Shown: piece by piece, positions 12,160-25,600 of the stretch
Numbering within the stretch: the first letter of the stretch is position 1
Layout: each line of letters begins with the position of its first letter
Source of the DNA: Brachionus manjavacas
Lineage: Eukaryota > Rotifera > Eurotatoria > Ploima > Brachionidae
NCBI GenBank assembly: GCA_019054805.1
Contig: JAHQIY010000011.1
Span: 1,431,001 to 1,495,000, forward strand
Direction: 5' to 3'
Length of the DNA stretch: 64,000 bases
Translations under genes and position numbers: made by a program
Notes under the pieces: model-generated
Told to the model about the DNA's origin: nothing
Seen by the model: the letters and a program-made list of their open reading frames with translations, nothing else
Database searches by the model: none

Positions 12160-13050
12160 TTTAGTACTAGTTAAAAGTGAAGTACAAGTTAACCGTAATT
12201 TTTATCATTAAAAGGATAAGCTTTCCAAAAAAACATCTAAGAAAGTATGAGTTAAGCGTAAAGTCTGAGTTATCTGAATACGAGTTAAGTGTGAATTCCT
12301 GTACCCGCAAATCAGTCCTAAATCCGGTTAAGTCTCTTAATTTCCTGGAAGCAGAGTGAGACGGTCTAGGGATCACCCGCAGGAAGAAGGCTTCAGCTTT
12401 TGACAATTCTATGGCTGAGTCCCTCCTATTTTCTGACTCGAAGGGAAGAGTCCTTATGAGACTTAGGGGTTATCTTAACTACTATCTGGGGTACGCAGGG
12501 AAGATTAGTCCCATTATTAATACCTCTCTTAAGATGACCATCACCACTAGGAAAGAATACTGGTGGTATATTAGCCTGCTCATTCATATTGACGACTATG
12601 TCCGTACATGAGTACTAGTTGGTGGGCAGTCAATGACGACTCGGGAAGTGATTTCCCAGTCGTTGCTCCTCATGACTCTATTTTGTTTAATGAGGCAGCA
12701 GCTTCCTTGCTGCACTTTGTTTTAGATGGCCGACCATGTCAAATTCAGCTCTTCATCTACAACATGACAGTTATTGGTTTATGGAAGCGGGTGAAAGCTA
12801 AGTGAGCCCGCTTTTACTCCACTGGGAGGGAACCAATTCACAGATTCTTCTCCCTCATACTGATGGTCAACTACTACAACAACAAAATGCAACCAACAAC
12901 ATTCAAGTATCGTACGTGCCTTCTGTCGACAGTCCGGCAGACGGGCCTTCAAGAAGACTCATATCTTCGTAAACGTCACCTATGCCTCGATCACTACGAT
13001 AAGCGATAAGCTGTTTTCCGTATATCGGGCAGCTTTCGAAACTTTTTACT
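12160..13050 (+). pseudogene. RT thumb, connection and RNase H-like region, retroelement part 2
   Basis: One frame with few stops reads LNPVKSLNFLEAE, then GITRRKKASAFDNSMAES, LRGYLNYYLGYAGKISPIIN and SWWAVNDDSGSDF. After that comes FNEAAASLLHFVLDG, with a Glu in the position of an RNase H second acidic residue, then LFIYNMTVIGLWKR, where Asn replaces the usual Asp. The frame breaks at about 12360 (stop), 12609 and 12800. The order fits the RT-RNase H part of a retroelement such as DIRS or another RT/RNase H clade. No tyrosine recombinase, integrase, protease or LTR was found, so the class is open. It is inactive. Confidence 0.5.
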
Positions 13051-13059
13051 TAATTTTTA

Positions 13060-14877
13060 ATAAAAACTGACTGACTCGTGCTCATCGACCACTCAGCCAA
13101 ATATTTTAAAAAGTTTAATAGAGTGTAATATTCTAATGTTCAATATGCAGTGTAATGTAAATTTTTTGGCTTTAAGTGTTTCTTAATTGGCTCTAATAAT
13201 GAAAGTAAACAAAAAAATTAACTTTCTTTTAGATGTTTATTAATTAATAAAGATCACTTCTAGCACAGAAAAAAAAACACCAACACATGAAAAGGAATAA
13301 AAAAGCAAAAAAAAATTAGATTTAAATTAAAAAAAAACCTGATTTTACACCACGCTTTTGGCGGCTATAGACAAAGTTTCCGAATTTTTTTCAAAAAGTC
13401 ATAACTCCTTCATTTTAAAGAATGAAGGCCAAATGATTTAGAAAGAGGATTTATAGCTTTACAAATTTTATTTCTAAACTTTCTTCTATTATAATTTCTT
13501 CGAATTTTGTCAACCCAACTTTTGACACCTTCCATTAGGGTCTGTATTGATGTTAGGCTGGCTTCGGTAGTAGTTTTCTGTTTTCTGCAAGTGCTGTAAA
13601 CCCTTGACTCGCGAGTTCTGACACATTCCCATAGGAAGATAATCGCTGTTCCAATGCCAGGTTCCATTTATTAGATGAATAGTAACAACCTTCTAGAGAA
13701 ATGATTTGGCGATGAACTCAAACCAGGTAGCAAATAGAAGCACAAAACTGAAAGCACTAGCTCAAATCTCAGTTGCAATAAGCTGTTGTTTTACCCACTA
13801 CACTACCACCTCAATATTGACCAAAAAATTTCAATAGGTCTAGCTTTAGCCAAATTTGCAGGGTTATCCATCTTGGCGACTTGACCGATTGAATTTTCGA
13901 TCATTAAATCCAATGACGCTACTGGGTAATGAGAGCATGCCAAGTTGGGTTAGAATACACACGATTTCGAAGGGTTTCTCTTTAATTCATTTTTTTCTTA
14001 ATTTCAGAAAGCCACTAAAATTTTTATTTCAAGTTAAACAAACTCTGGGTATTTCAAATCTGGTTAAAAAATTTAGTCCGTTATTTAATTTAATTAACTT
14101 AATATTTTTTAATAAGTATTAACAATTCAAAGTATTGCACAGTGGTTCAAAACATAAGCATTGTCAAAAGTCTATTTTGTAATCATTGAGAGAATAGCAA
14201 CACGATTCTTGGATCAGAAAATTTCTTAAGAAACTTAAAATTCTCGAGCACAACGCAAAAGATGTAGTTTAAACATAATTTAAATCAATTGTAAAGAAAA
14301 GTTATTATGCTTAGTGGTAATCTTTGGACCAAAGACCAGACTGATAGTTGATCACTTTTAACATAAAAATAGCAGAAAATTTTTAATCAATTTTATATTT
14401 TGATGAAAAAAAAAATTAATTCTCTTTTAAAAAACAGAAACATATTTTTTAGTTAAAAAAATATTTTATTAATATAAGGAAACGAAAAATTAATGAAAAA
14501 TTTATTTCATTATTTGAAAACATGATATTTTTTATCTTTTGATCATTTTGCTTTGTAAAGTCTCAGATTCGGATTTAAGCCAAGAAATAAATAAAACAAT
14601 TTAATTTAGTTAAAAAGTTTATTTAATGGAATCCGAAGTTATAACAATAATATTAAATAGTAGTTAGAACATGTGTTCAAACTGCAGTTAATCTTAGAAC
14701 GTGCAGCTCTAAATATATATAGAGACATTTCAAGACTTGGGTCTTAACAGCTTGATCGAATTGGCGTCTATGAGTTTGTTGATTAATTGTTTTGACCCTG
14801 GTTTTCCTCTAAATTTTCTTGATTTTATGCTATTATATCAACATCATCTTGTTCATTAAAATTTAAAGCATGATTAG
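13060..14877. other. Stretch without a supported gene
   Basis: Two open frames (13410-13667 minus, 13856-14122 plus) have no recognisable motif and look accidental. Around 13340-13400 a block (CTTTTGGCGGCTATAGACAA) resembles one near 4105, suggesting a dispersed repeat. Confidence 0.45.
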
Positions 14878-14889
14878 ATGCGTCTTCTT

Positions 14890-15355
14890 AATCACAATAT
14901 TGCTTGTATCTTTGATACTCCCTCCAACATCGTGCATCATGAAGCTTTTAATAAACTAAAATTACTAACAGTCTCGAATCGTCTTTTTGAGTTGAGTGAG
15001 AGATATGTTGGGACAGGACTGAGTCATTCTATTCCATTGGTTGAAAGACTGGTGAAGGAATACAAAGAAGGTTTCGAATCAAGATATATTGAATACCCAA
15101 CTCCATTGTGTAATTTCTACCTTACTATTTCTTCTTTTTTTCCTGAAACTTGAACTATGTAAACATGTGCCACATGTAACAATCTATGTCTTCTAAACTT
15201 TCATTTTTTTTTAGCTTATTTACTTTGTTTTGATTTTTTTTATCTCATTTTATTAACTATAATTTAATTTTATTTTTTATTTTGATTTTGATTTTTTTAA
15301 TTTATTCTGAAGGAGCCCTAGCTCGGTACAGAAAACAAATAAATAAAAATAAATA
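14890..15355 (+). mobile_element. 3' end of the same non-LTR family, opposite orientation
   Basis: The frame starting near 14910 reads TPSNIVHHEAFNKLKLL through YIEYPTPLCNFYLTISSF and differs from the C-terminus of the element at 9890-10130 by about one residue. It is followed by the same 3' UTR (CATGTGCCACATGTAACA), GAGCCCTAGCTCGGTACAG and an AT tail. It is 5'-truncated just upstream of this segment. Because the two copies are nearly identical, this insertion is young compared with copies a and b. Together with 9692-10190 it forms an inverted repeat of about 0.45 kb spaced 4.7 kb apart. Confidence 0.85.
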
Positions 15356-16686
15356 ATTTTGTTCCATTAAATACAAGAATTTTGAAAAAAATTAAATAAT
15401 TTAAAAAAAAAATTTGTTTTAAACGAAAATGAATACAGTTTTAATCAAAATTAATCAATATCTATTAAACTGAGAAACCAAAATAAAAAAAAATTATAAG
15501 CTAAAGTTTGACTCGAAATTGAGAAAAAAATTTAAATTTAATTAAAAAAATCCATTTTCAGCTTCCGCTCCTGAAATCCAATTTAAATCTTGAATTTAAA
15601 ATATTAACAAAGGAATGAATTTTTTTATTAACTTTAAATTTCTTTTAGACATTCCAAAAGTTAAACTCATCTATTGTAAATGCGTCTGAAATAAAAGGTA
15701 TTTTAATGTGTTTCTCAAATAATTTTCTAGGAATACATCATGAATATTCTGAGAATGCAGCATAAATAATTTTCAAAAAATTAAAAAACAAAAACTTAAT
15801 CCAAAAGCAATTTGAATTTTATGATCTTATTTTCATGATAATGCTAAAAAATTATCATTAAAAAAGGCACCTTAGATATTTAAATAGACATACAATGATA
15901 AACTGAATGTTTAATATCTGCAAATCTCTGAAAAAATTTCATGCATGCAGAATTATTCACAATTCCATGGCATTATTTAACACTGTTTGCTACGCATATA
16001 AATGAATCTCTGCATTTAATTTTTTAATTTAAAATTCTTAAAAATCGTTTTTTTTAAGATTTAAGATTTTTGAGTATAATCATCAAAATTAGACCATAAT
16101 CTTCAATTTACCAATATAAATAATTGTTCAAAACTAGAAGCACCAAAGACTGATAGTGTATTTGTTAAATTTCAGCTGAGGAACTTTGTAACTAGAGCTT
16201 GTTAAAAAAATTGCCAAGATTTTCAGTGTTAATAGTTAATCACTGTAGATTTTTTAACAATTAATTATCTTTTTTCTATTTGATTTTTGATTTTACATTG
16301 TTCTTCAATAACCAGACAATAAGAGGTTGGACAAGTATTGGATAACTCTTATGGTAAAAATTAATTGGCAGATCAAAAAATTTTACAAGCCAATTATTTT
16401 GTGATAAGAAACATGTCATAAAAATCTTTATTATTAGTTATTATATATCAATAATAAATAATATTTTGAGGTTAGATTGATTGACAAATAATGTAATTTT
16501 TCATTTTAAATAGAAAATTTTCTTGTCAATAATATCTTTTATTTTCTAAAAGAAAGCATGAACATATCATAATAAACGTTTTTTTATATAGAATAGTCGA
16601 TAATAAAATTTTAATTCTTTATATTAAGCATAAGCTCATTAACTTGATCAAGATCATTTAAAGTCTTTGGTATTATAATATAGTAT
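15356..16686. other. Gene-free AT-rich stretch
   Basis: No supported coding region, RNA gene or long repeat was seen. Confidence 0.5.
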
Positions 16687-17123
16687 ATGGCAAGATTTTT
16701 ATTTCATGAATACATTTTTTACTTTAAATTTAAATGGTATTTTTTAAGTAAAAATTACATTTTATTTTTGACATATCAAAAATACTTTTAATCTTTTCAT
16801 TCACTTAAATTTTTTTTTTGGATTTTTTTATTCTTATTCATTTATTATTCAATTAATAATCAAAATACAAAGTTTGAATTTATTTTTTAATATTTAGATT
16901 TATTTTTTCCATTAAAAATTAATACTGAAAATTATGCTCACTTTGAATTTGATTATTGCAAGGTTATTAATAAATGAATAATAATTAAAAGATACAAAAA
17001 AAGTTTAAGTGAATGAAAAGATTAAAAGTTTTTTTGTAATGTAAAAAAAAATGATTTTTACTTAAAAAAATAACATTAAAATTTAAAGTAAAAAATGTAT
17101 TCATGAAATTAAAATCTTGCCAT
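16687..17123. repeat. Foldback (inverted-repeat) element, about 437 bp
   Basis: The left end ATGGCAAGATTTTTATTTCA is mirrored by the right end ending AAATCTTGCCAT. The mirrored arms continue for about 190 bp, including AATCTTTTCATTCACTTAAA and its complement, around an AT-rich centre near 16900. There is no coding capacity. It is a MITE-like foldback element, different in sequence from the one at 118-666. Confidence 0.8.
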
Positions 17124-17156
17124 TTTAAATTTCTAGACTTTTTTCAATAAATTAAA

Positions 17157-17350
17157 ATTTGATTTTGAAAAAATTCTTTTCTTACATAAACATTCAATAA
17201 ATAATCAAATAAGTTATCTTTTCTATTTGTAAATTTAATAGAAAAATTAAAAATAAGTTTATTTAAGGATTAAGCTTTCGCTTATAAAATTGCTCTTGTT
17301 GATTTATTTTTCTTTTAATTAATGTTTGCTAGAAAAAAATATCCATAGAA
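17157..17350 (+). repeat. Diverged direct repeat, copy 1 (partner 20049-20235)
   Basis: The order of blocks (CAATAAATAATCAAATAAGT, AAAAATAAGTTT, TTAAGGATTAAG, ATAAAATTGCTCTTGTTGAT, TTTTAATTAATGTTT) repeats in the same orientation at 20049-20235 with scattered changes. It is non-coding, probably an old dispersed repeat. Confidence 0.6.
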
Positions 17351-18525
17351 TTTTTTCATCAAGAAATTCATTCTTTTTAAGAGATATTTAGTATTAGCCA
17401 GAAAATTAGTGCTCAGTTTCATCCTGTTCAACTTTTTTTAAATTTTGAATTTTTAAAATAGGAATATTAAAAAAAACATTGAACCAAACGATTGAATATT
17501 GAAATTAGGATTATTGTTTTCAATATAAAATTTCAATCATCTAATTCTTTAAATTTCTTTTAGAGTTAAAAAAAGACAAAGCAATTTTTTTAGCTGATTT
17601 TTTTCATACTCTAATATTCGTAAAATTTCAAATCAACTTCATTCATTTCTATTAATTTTTTTAAAAAATAATTTACAAGCTTTAGTATTTAAACTTTTCT
17701 AAATTTAAAAGATGGTTTTTTTATTTTAATTCATTCTAAATTGAAGTAAGAGTGTATTATAAATTTATTCTAAAAAAAATTTATTTTAATTATCAGTTCA
17801 ACTCAAACAAATTAATAATACTATCATAAACGATTTAAAATAAAATGAGTTAAAACTCCTACACGCTACGCATTTTATTTGACCTTTTTTAGATATAAAT
17901 AAAAATTTCTTTTTTTCTTTCTGTTCAAAGTTTTAAAATTTTGTTTTCATGATTTAAAAAAAATTTAATATCTATTCTTCTTTTTCTTTGTTTCCTAAAT
18001 GGCTTTAATTATAAACATTCAGCTCTTTCTGTCATTCAAATCACTTCAATCAATTACTGAATGAAAAAAATAAAGTATTTTTTTTTAAATTAATAAATAC
18101 AAAAATTTGGATCCAGTTCTTAAGAAATAAGATAATAAAAAATAGTTATTTTTTTTAATTTAAAATAATGGAAAGTTATTGCTGTTTTGAATCTTAACCA
18201 AATTATTCAATGATTGTCAAAATTTAAGCGTAAAAGCCGACTACTAGTAATGACAAATTATTTTTTTAAATTATCAGTTAATATCCTGTGATATGTTTTA
18301 TTTAAACAAAATCTGATAAAATATTTTCCGATAATTAGATGTGCATGATTGATTTCCACGTGACACCCGGAAAAAACCCGAAATTTTGATTTTTTGCATT
18401 TTTTTGTCAAAATTAAACAAAAAATTAAATTAACCTAATATTCAGTTTAAGAAGCTTTTTTCTTAAAAATTCCAAAAATAAGTTTTATCATTTAGCTTAT
18501 GATTATAACCTAAAATAGGACATGG
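17351..18525. other. Gene-free AT-rich stretch upstream of the tRNA
   Basis: No supported gene was seen. Confidence 0.5.
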
Positions 18526-18598
18526 GCCCGGTTAGCTCAGTCGGTAGAGCGTGAGACTTTTAATCTCAAGGCCAAGGGTTCGAGCCCCTTATCGGGCG
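18526..18598 (+). tRNA. tRNA-Lys (anticodon TTT)
   Basis: The 73-nt sequence folds as a cloverleaf. The acceptor stem GCCCGGT pairs with ATCGGGC and the discriminator is G. The D arm contains the A box TAGCTCAGTCGGTAGAGC, the anticodon stem TGAGA/TCTCA encloses the loop CTTTTAA with anticodon TTT at 18559-18561, and the T arm contains the B box GGTTCGAGCCC. There is no intron and the 3' CCA is not encoded, as in nuclear eukaryotic genes. A T-rich run (GATTTTTTT) directly downstream would serve as the RNA polymerase III terminator. Confidence 0.95.
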
Positions 18599-19690
18599 AT
18601 TTTTTTGGCCTGAAACTTTGAATTTGAATAAAACTCACCAGTTTGAATATGAATTTACTCATTCAAGATAATTTTTTTATTTTTTAATTGAATTTGAAAA
18701 ATCAATCAATAGAGCAATTTTAATAAATTAAAATATTTCAAAATACACTTAAGAATTAACCTAGACTTGGGCTTGTGTCTTTTCTTTGGATTTATTTGGA
18801 AAAGAGTGCATTAAAAGATAACAAGATAATTAAGTAAAGTTCCTTCTGGTTTAAGGCATGTTACCTGTGGCTATTAATTTTTAAAAAGACAAAACGAATT
18901 TTTCATATTGCCCCGAGACTAAAGATATTTTTCCCGAGAAATTAAATTTTTGATTAAATTGATCGAATTCAAATCAAAACCTAGTTTTATGATAACTTGA
19001 TTATTTTAGAAAACAAAAAATGAAAAAGAATTTAAATTTAGTATCTTGAAAAATCTGAATTAGTAAAATGGTTTAGCTCATTTTTGCTCTTAAACATATC
19101 TTATCTGAGGTTTGACAAATTTTGACTAAAACCTAAAACACAAGGTATGCGTTTCGGTATCTATTTGATTAAGTCAAAATTTATGAAATATTTAGATTAA
19201 GCTAATAAGGTCTTGAAAATCAAACGATAATTTTAAATATAAATATTTATTTGGTAATAAAATTTTTTTATAAAATAAAGAATTTAATTATTCATTTGAT
19301 TAGGACACGAAAAAAAACAGATAGATATTTACTTTGGGCTTGATTATATGAAATGAGATCCCACACAAATCCTTTTTAAGTCATCAAAATTAAAATTGGT
19401 TAAATTTGATTTGAGTTAGAAGCGTTGGGATCAAATAAACCTTGAGGGTCAAATGTGCCTAACGCTCGTTCAAGTCAAAAATATTTACCAAATTTATTCA
19501 TTCCCTAAAAAGTGAATTGTTTAGGATAATCTTCTTTATCTCTTTAAGTAACTCGAGGCAATGTTGATTTTAAAATTTGTTTACGTTATCCATTGAGCAT
19601 TATCTTATTTTACCATTTGATTCTTGAGAAAGAGTTTTTTATGTTTTTTTTTACCAAAAATGATTTTTAACTTTATTTTTTAGAGATAAA
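18599..19690. other. Spacer between tRNA-Lys and the TRPA gene
   Basis: Apart from the T-run after the tRNA, no gene is seen. TTTATTTTTTAG at 19671-19682 looks like a splice acceptor 8 nt before the TRPA start codon, so part of this stretch may be an intron in the TRPA 5' UTR. Confidence 0.45.
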
Positions 19691-22600
19691 ATGATAAACT
19701 GCTTTAAAAGTGATCGTTCAAAGTCGGCAAAAAAAAATATCAAGGAAGACGAATCAGTCAATTTGCCGTTGATTGTAAGCGAAATATCTGTTCATAGTGA
19801 AAATGAGAACAATTTTAAAAGTGAAATAAAATCAATAATTAAAGTAATTTATTTTTTTTAGAGTTTCTACCTCATTATTAAATTAGATTATTAAAATTAA
19901 ATAAAAAAATTAAGTTAATGTATTTACGATATCCGTAATTGATTTCAATTTTTTTTTGAAAGTATTTACCTTAAATTTTAGTTAAGATGTGATTATTAAA
20001 ATTTTATTTAATTGCTCATTTGTCTTTTTTTCAATTAATTAATATTTAATTTTGAAAAAATTATTTTTTGCATAAAAATTCAATAAATTATCAAATAAGT
20101 TATCATTTCAATTTGGAAATTTATAAAAAAAAATTAAAAATAAGTTTTTTAAGGATCAAGTTTTTGCGTATAAAATTGATCTTGTTAATTTATTTTTATT
20201 TTAATTAATGTTTAATAAAAAAAAATATCCATCAATTTTAAATGTGGCTTCGAAATTGTTATTTATCTTAAATTATTTTTTGAAGATATTTAATCATTTT
20301 TTTTGAAAGTATTTACCTTAAATTTTAGTTAAGATATGATTCATAAATTTTTATTTAGCTTCTCAATAGATATTGTTCATTTTTTGACATTTATATTTTT
20401 TATAATCACTCAAAAAGAGCATGTGCATTTGACAATTTATCTGACTCTTTTTTTTTAGGGAGCTCAAAAACTTTTAAATTAAGGCCCAATTTTTTTTCAG
20501 ACCAAAAAATATTTTGCCAAAATGTTTCGTGATAATTCAAAATTTTAAATTTCTTTTTGAATTTTTATAATGTCGAAATGCAAACAAACAATAGAAGATC
20601 AGAATTCTATAATCAATGATTAATGTCATTAAATTTATTAATGTGACTTTTGAATGAATAAATTTATAAAATATTTTAGTTGACTCCTATGAAGTTAGTT
20701 AAGATACATGATTCTGTTGAAAGTAAAAAATGTTTTTTTCATCCATTGATGAAATTCATTATTAAATTGGTCATTAAGAAATTGTTTTTAGACATTTTGA
20801 ATTTTGGAATATATAAAATTATTTTTGTATTTTTTATAAATTCTTACTCTAATTGAAAAGAATTATTTAACTTTTTATCGGCGTGCTTTTAATGCCTCTC
20901 TATTTTTTTCATTTGGGATATTTATTCTGGAATGGAGTTTGAATTGTTTGATTTTCTGAATAAAAAATTTTTAAAAGAGAATTATTAAATTTAATCAAAA
21001 GCTTTATGCTAAAAAGATTAAAAAATTAAAAAAAAATCTCTTTTTAATTTCTTCAAAATATTTGTTTTGTAAATTCGTAAAACTTAGATAACTCAGTGAT
21101 GCTGTGAAACAAGACTTGTCCAAATAATAATTCCCTTTGATGTCATGTTTGGATCGTTCTCATTCAAATAAATAAAACGCACATCTTTAATAATTTATTA
21201 TAGTATAACTACCTTAAACTTTTTGCAAGGCTGCAAAACACGGTACTAAATTCAAACTTTTATTATAAAAATTTGTTTGAAGCCATAATGAATTTTCATA
21301 CAAATATTACATTAGAAAATTTAGATTCTTAGAATTTGATTTTGGATTTTTTATTTATCTGTAAGCGCTAGAAGGTAAAATCAAAAAATTTTTATTTTAA
21401 AGAAAAATTTCAAATTAATTGAGTTTTCAATTCTTAATTTTATAAAAAATAATTCTTTTAAAGAAAATTAAAGCAATAAAGAATAAAATTTATAAAATTC
21501 AAAACAAAGATTTTAAATAGATTGTTTTATCGAAACTTCCCAAGATTTTATTATTTAAAGTTTAAATATTAATTATTTTTATTAATTTTTTTTAATGAAT
21601 TCAAGAAACTAATGTGATTAATATTTTCTGCAAGTCTTGTCAGAAAATATTTATTAATATATAGAAATATTGAGTTTTAAATTTAAAACTTTTTATTTAG
21701 GATATTGAGGATGAAAATTTAAGTGACTCGGAAATCAAAGAAAAATTAGAATTTTTAATAGAACAAAATGGTTTACCGCTAAAAAAAGGTTTAATTGAGG
21801 CACAGACCGGATACGATAACTTTTATCTGCTGCACTATGCTGCAAAATCTTGCCGTTCTAGCCTCTGCAACTATTTAATAGAAATTTTGGCATTTGGTAA
21901 TTTTTTAAATTTTATTAAACTACCTAAAAAATTAATTAAAATTTTAGATGTGAATGTTTGTTCCAAAAGCAAAATGACTCCGTTGCATCTTTTGGTAAAA
22001 TTGAATATTTTTCCCAAAAGCTCTGAATCGGCTTTATTTTCATGCAAAAATCCTGTTTCAAGCAAAAAAACAAAAGTAGTTTTTCTAAAAAATATGAAAT
22101 TTAAGTTTTAAAAGTTTTATAAATTTTAAAAATTTTAAAGTTTATTAAAACAATGGAAGTATTAATTGGGCATAATTGTGATTACAATTTACAAGACGAC
22201 TCAGGTTTTACAGCACTTCACTATGCTGTTTTTAAAAACAACTACGAAGCAGCGCAAATTCTCCTTAGTCTTGAAGGCATTAGATTAGACGTAAATATAT
22301 TTTTTTTAAAAAAAAAAATTTTGAAGCAAAGCAACTTTTATTTTTTAAACTAAAATTACATTTTAGAAATTAATGTAATATTTTTGTTAATTACAATAAT
22401 ACATATTTTATATATTTAAATTATTTATTTAAAATATGTCAGAAAAGGCAGAACATTAATGAATTGCTTGGTTTCTAAAATTTGTTTGAAAAACTTTGTA
22501 GGCCTAAGACATGTTTCACATTATTTTATCAATTGATCACATTTTATATATTTTGATTTAATTATATCATTATTAAATGCTAAATTACATATTCTATTAT

Positions 22601-25600
22601 TCCGCCGAACTTAATGATTTTTATTTTATCTTGTTCAAAAAGAAAATCAGAGAATATCATTTCTCTTTTTAACTATCTAAAATCTCTCACGATAGTTTTC
22701 TAAATTTTTCTGCATTTTAATTTTCTTAACGCAAACAATTTTATAATATTTTTTAAAGAGGCGAAAATTTGAATATGAAATTAAAAATAAATAATAATAT
22801 TTAATATTTCACTATGCCACTTAAATTTGTCAAAGTCAAGTCCAAAGACATTTTTTTTAATTTTTATAGCTCAAATTGGTCGTTTATAAAATTGTGGTCA
22901 ATTTTTAAATTATGCAACTTTCTTAAAATTTTGAGATCTTTAAATTTATTTGACCATTTTTTAGTAATGAATATACAAACTAAAAAAAAATTATCTTTAA
23001 AAAATTTTTGTGATCAATTGATAAATTCCAAAAAATTTTCTAACAAAAAAAATTCTAGCTTGTAGACGAAAATCAAATGACTCCATTGCACTTGGCATTC
23101 AAGTATGGCAACGATGATTTAGCCAATTTTTTGATTGATAAATCAAACTGTGACGCATTGACTTTGTCCTCGACTGACACATTGCCTCTACACGTAGCTT
23201 GTAGACAAAAAAAAGACAATCACGAATTGATAAAAAAAATTCTAACCAGATTAAAAAGTAGTTTATCAGACAGCGATTTTACAGATCTATTAAACAAGAC
23301 AGATAGCAATAAAAATGCAATCTTACAAATATCTATTGAGCAGAACCATTTGGAAACAGTAGAGTGTTTACTGAAGCAATTCTCAGCCCATATTAAACTA
23401 GAGGACAAAAATGGCAATCTGCCCATCCACTACGCTGCCAAGTACTGCACTGGCGACATGCTCAAAGTCTTGATAAAGCACGACGCTTTTTCCAACAAAC
23501 AAAATTCTAATTTGGATAATCCTTTGCACATATCGGCTGCCAGTAATAGATACAAATTCATCCGCGAGTATCTGAACCACGAAAAATACCTGTTAGAAAA
23601 GCAAGAGGCCAAGGACTATGTGCCCAGCGTGAAGGGTCTGAACCGGGCCGGAAACACTCCTTTGTTTGTGAGCCTGATAAATGGACATGTCAAATGTACT
23701 GAGGCGTTGATCACCAGCGACTTCATAGACCTGGACGCCAAGGACCCTCACGGCAACTCAATCTACCACATTTGCGCCGAACACAACAACTTTGAGGCCA
23801 TGCGAATTCTTTTGACCAAAAAGGACTACAAATTTGTCGAGCCATTGTTCATCAAAAACAACAAAGAAGAAAATGTTCTGCACTCGGCATGCACAAATGG
23901 CCACTTGGAAATCATCAAGCTGGCCATAACCCGGCTAAACGACAGCTACTCGTCCATGGAAAGCTACTTGACTTCAAAAAATAAGGAAGGGAAAACTTGC
24001 TTTCACATTGTTTGTTCCAAAGGATTCTACAACATTGCCGAATACTTTCTCAAAGATTTAAGCTTAAGCTATTTAATTGAGCAAACAGACAGCTCGGGCA
24101 ATACGCCTCTGCACTTGTCATCGTCCAATGGTCACTTGAGCATTGTCAATCTGCTGCTTGAACACGAAGCTCAGCTGAACACCAAAAACAAAGACGCCAA
24201 CACGGCCCTGGAGCTCAGCTGCAGACTAGGCTTTTTCGAGATAAGCAAAATACTAATATCCAAATATTCGATAATACAGAGCCATGAGGTGGAGAGGAAG
24301 AGCGAGTATCCATTGCACATAGCGTGCCATGAGGGCGCCTATGAGCTTGTCGAACTACTGCTTGCCAAAGGCGCAGCAATTGACATTTTGACAGAGGAGA
24401 ACAAAAATTGCTTGGACATTGCCATTAGCAGGGGACACAGAGAGGTTATTAAGGTGTTGCTAAAAGACAAAAATTGGGACAAGTTGATCAATGTGAATTC
24501 AGGAGATCGAGTGGACCACAAGATCAATATCATCAATGTGGCATTCAGGCATCAAATAACCCAATTTGCGGCCAAAAAAGAAAATCCGCAACTGGTTGCC
24601 ATGTTTGAGAACAAACTATGGGAAAGCTTAAAATTAGTGTTGGACAATTGTAAGCGAAAAAGCGAGTTTAATTTCAAAAAGTTGGACCCGCCGTGCAAAA
24701 ACCTACAAAAGCATCCATTGATGCTGATGGCTCGATCGGGCCAAGAGTCTTTGCTCAAACACGAAACAACAGAACAATTGCTTAAGCTGAAATGGAGGTT
24801 CATACCTCGGTGCGCATTCTACTCAAACATACTTTTGTACTTGTTATTTTTGATTTTGTTCGCCTTGTACACCACACAGTTGTCGACATTTGCGTCTGAT
24901 AAAAATGCAAAAGAGGACCAGGCCAGATTTGAATCCAACTTGTCCTCCGTCATTCTTGTTTTCATTTCAGTTAATCTTGTCAAAAAGCTGCTGCAAGTGG
25001 TCCTAGTGGATAGGTTTTCTTTTTTTGTGTCATTGCAAAATTGGGCAGAGGTTGGAACGTTTGTGATGGCATTCTTGGCCATTGTGACAGACTCATTGGC
25101 GCTCAAGCTTAATTTGTGTTCCATTGCAGTGCTGAGCTCGTTCATTGTCTTTTCTTTTTTGATTCAAAAGCTAAAAGTGTTTGGTCTCTATGTTCTTGCC
25201 TTTAGACGGACAATTCAGAATTCGGCAAAATTTTTTCCAATTTTTTTCCTTATCTACATCGGCTTCAATTTGTCGTATCGAGTGCGCACCAATTTTGGAG
25301 TCGAGTTTTTCAACACGACCTCTGGCTTGACGCTGATCAGGACGCTGGCAATGGTTCTTGGTGAACTAGACAGTGATTCAATGGGACTGGACTTTGACAC
25401 CATCGATTCAGCACTGTTTTTAAATTACCTTATTTATTTTATGTTCATTGGTCTTATGTGTATCATAACATTCAATTTATTTGTTGGTAAGTAACCATTT
25501 TATTTTTAATTACAGCTAAATCCGTCACTGAGCTTATTTTATAAATTTTTTATATATATTTTTTTTTTATTAATTTAAAATGAAATATTTTTATTATAAA

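Noticed and set aside
8215..13050. Endogenous hepadna-like virus
   Set aside because: Some RT spacing is reminiscent, but motif B (MPFGL) and the lack of any core, surface or terminal-protein region make a generic RT/RNase H retroelement more likely.
13410..13667. 85-codon minus-strand frame
   Set aside because: No recognisable domain, no promoter or splice context, and the adjacent sequence resembles a dispersed repeat; not enough to call a gene.
22814..23065. 83-codon frame before TRPA exon 5
   Set aside because: It lies in intron 4 and crosses its acceptor. Its composition is intronic, and the ankyrin frame continues only by splicing.
24819..25145. 108-codon frame opposite TRPA
   Set aside because: It is antisense to the transmembrane exon, with no motif and no promoter; a shadow of the real gene.
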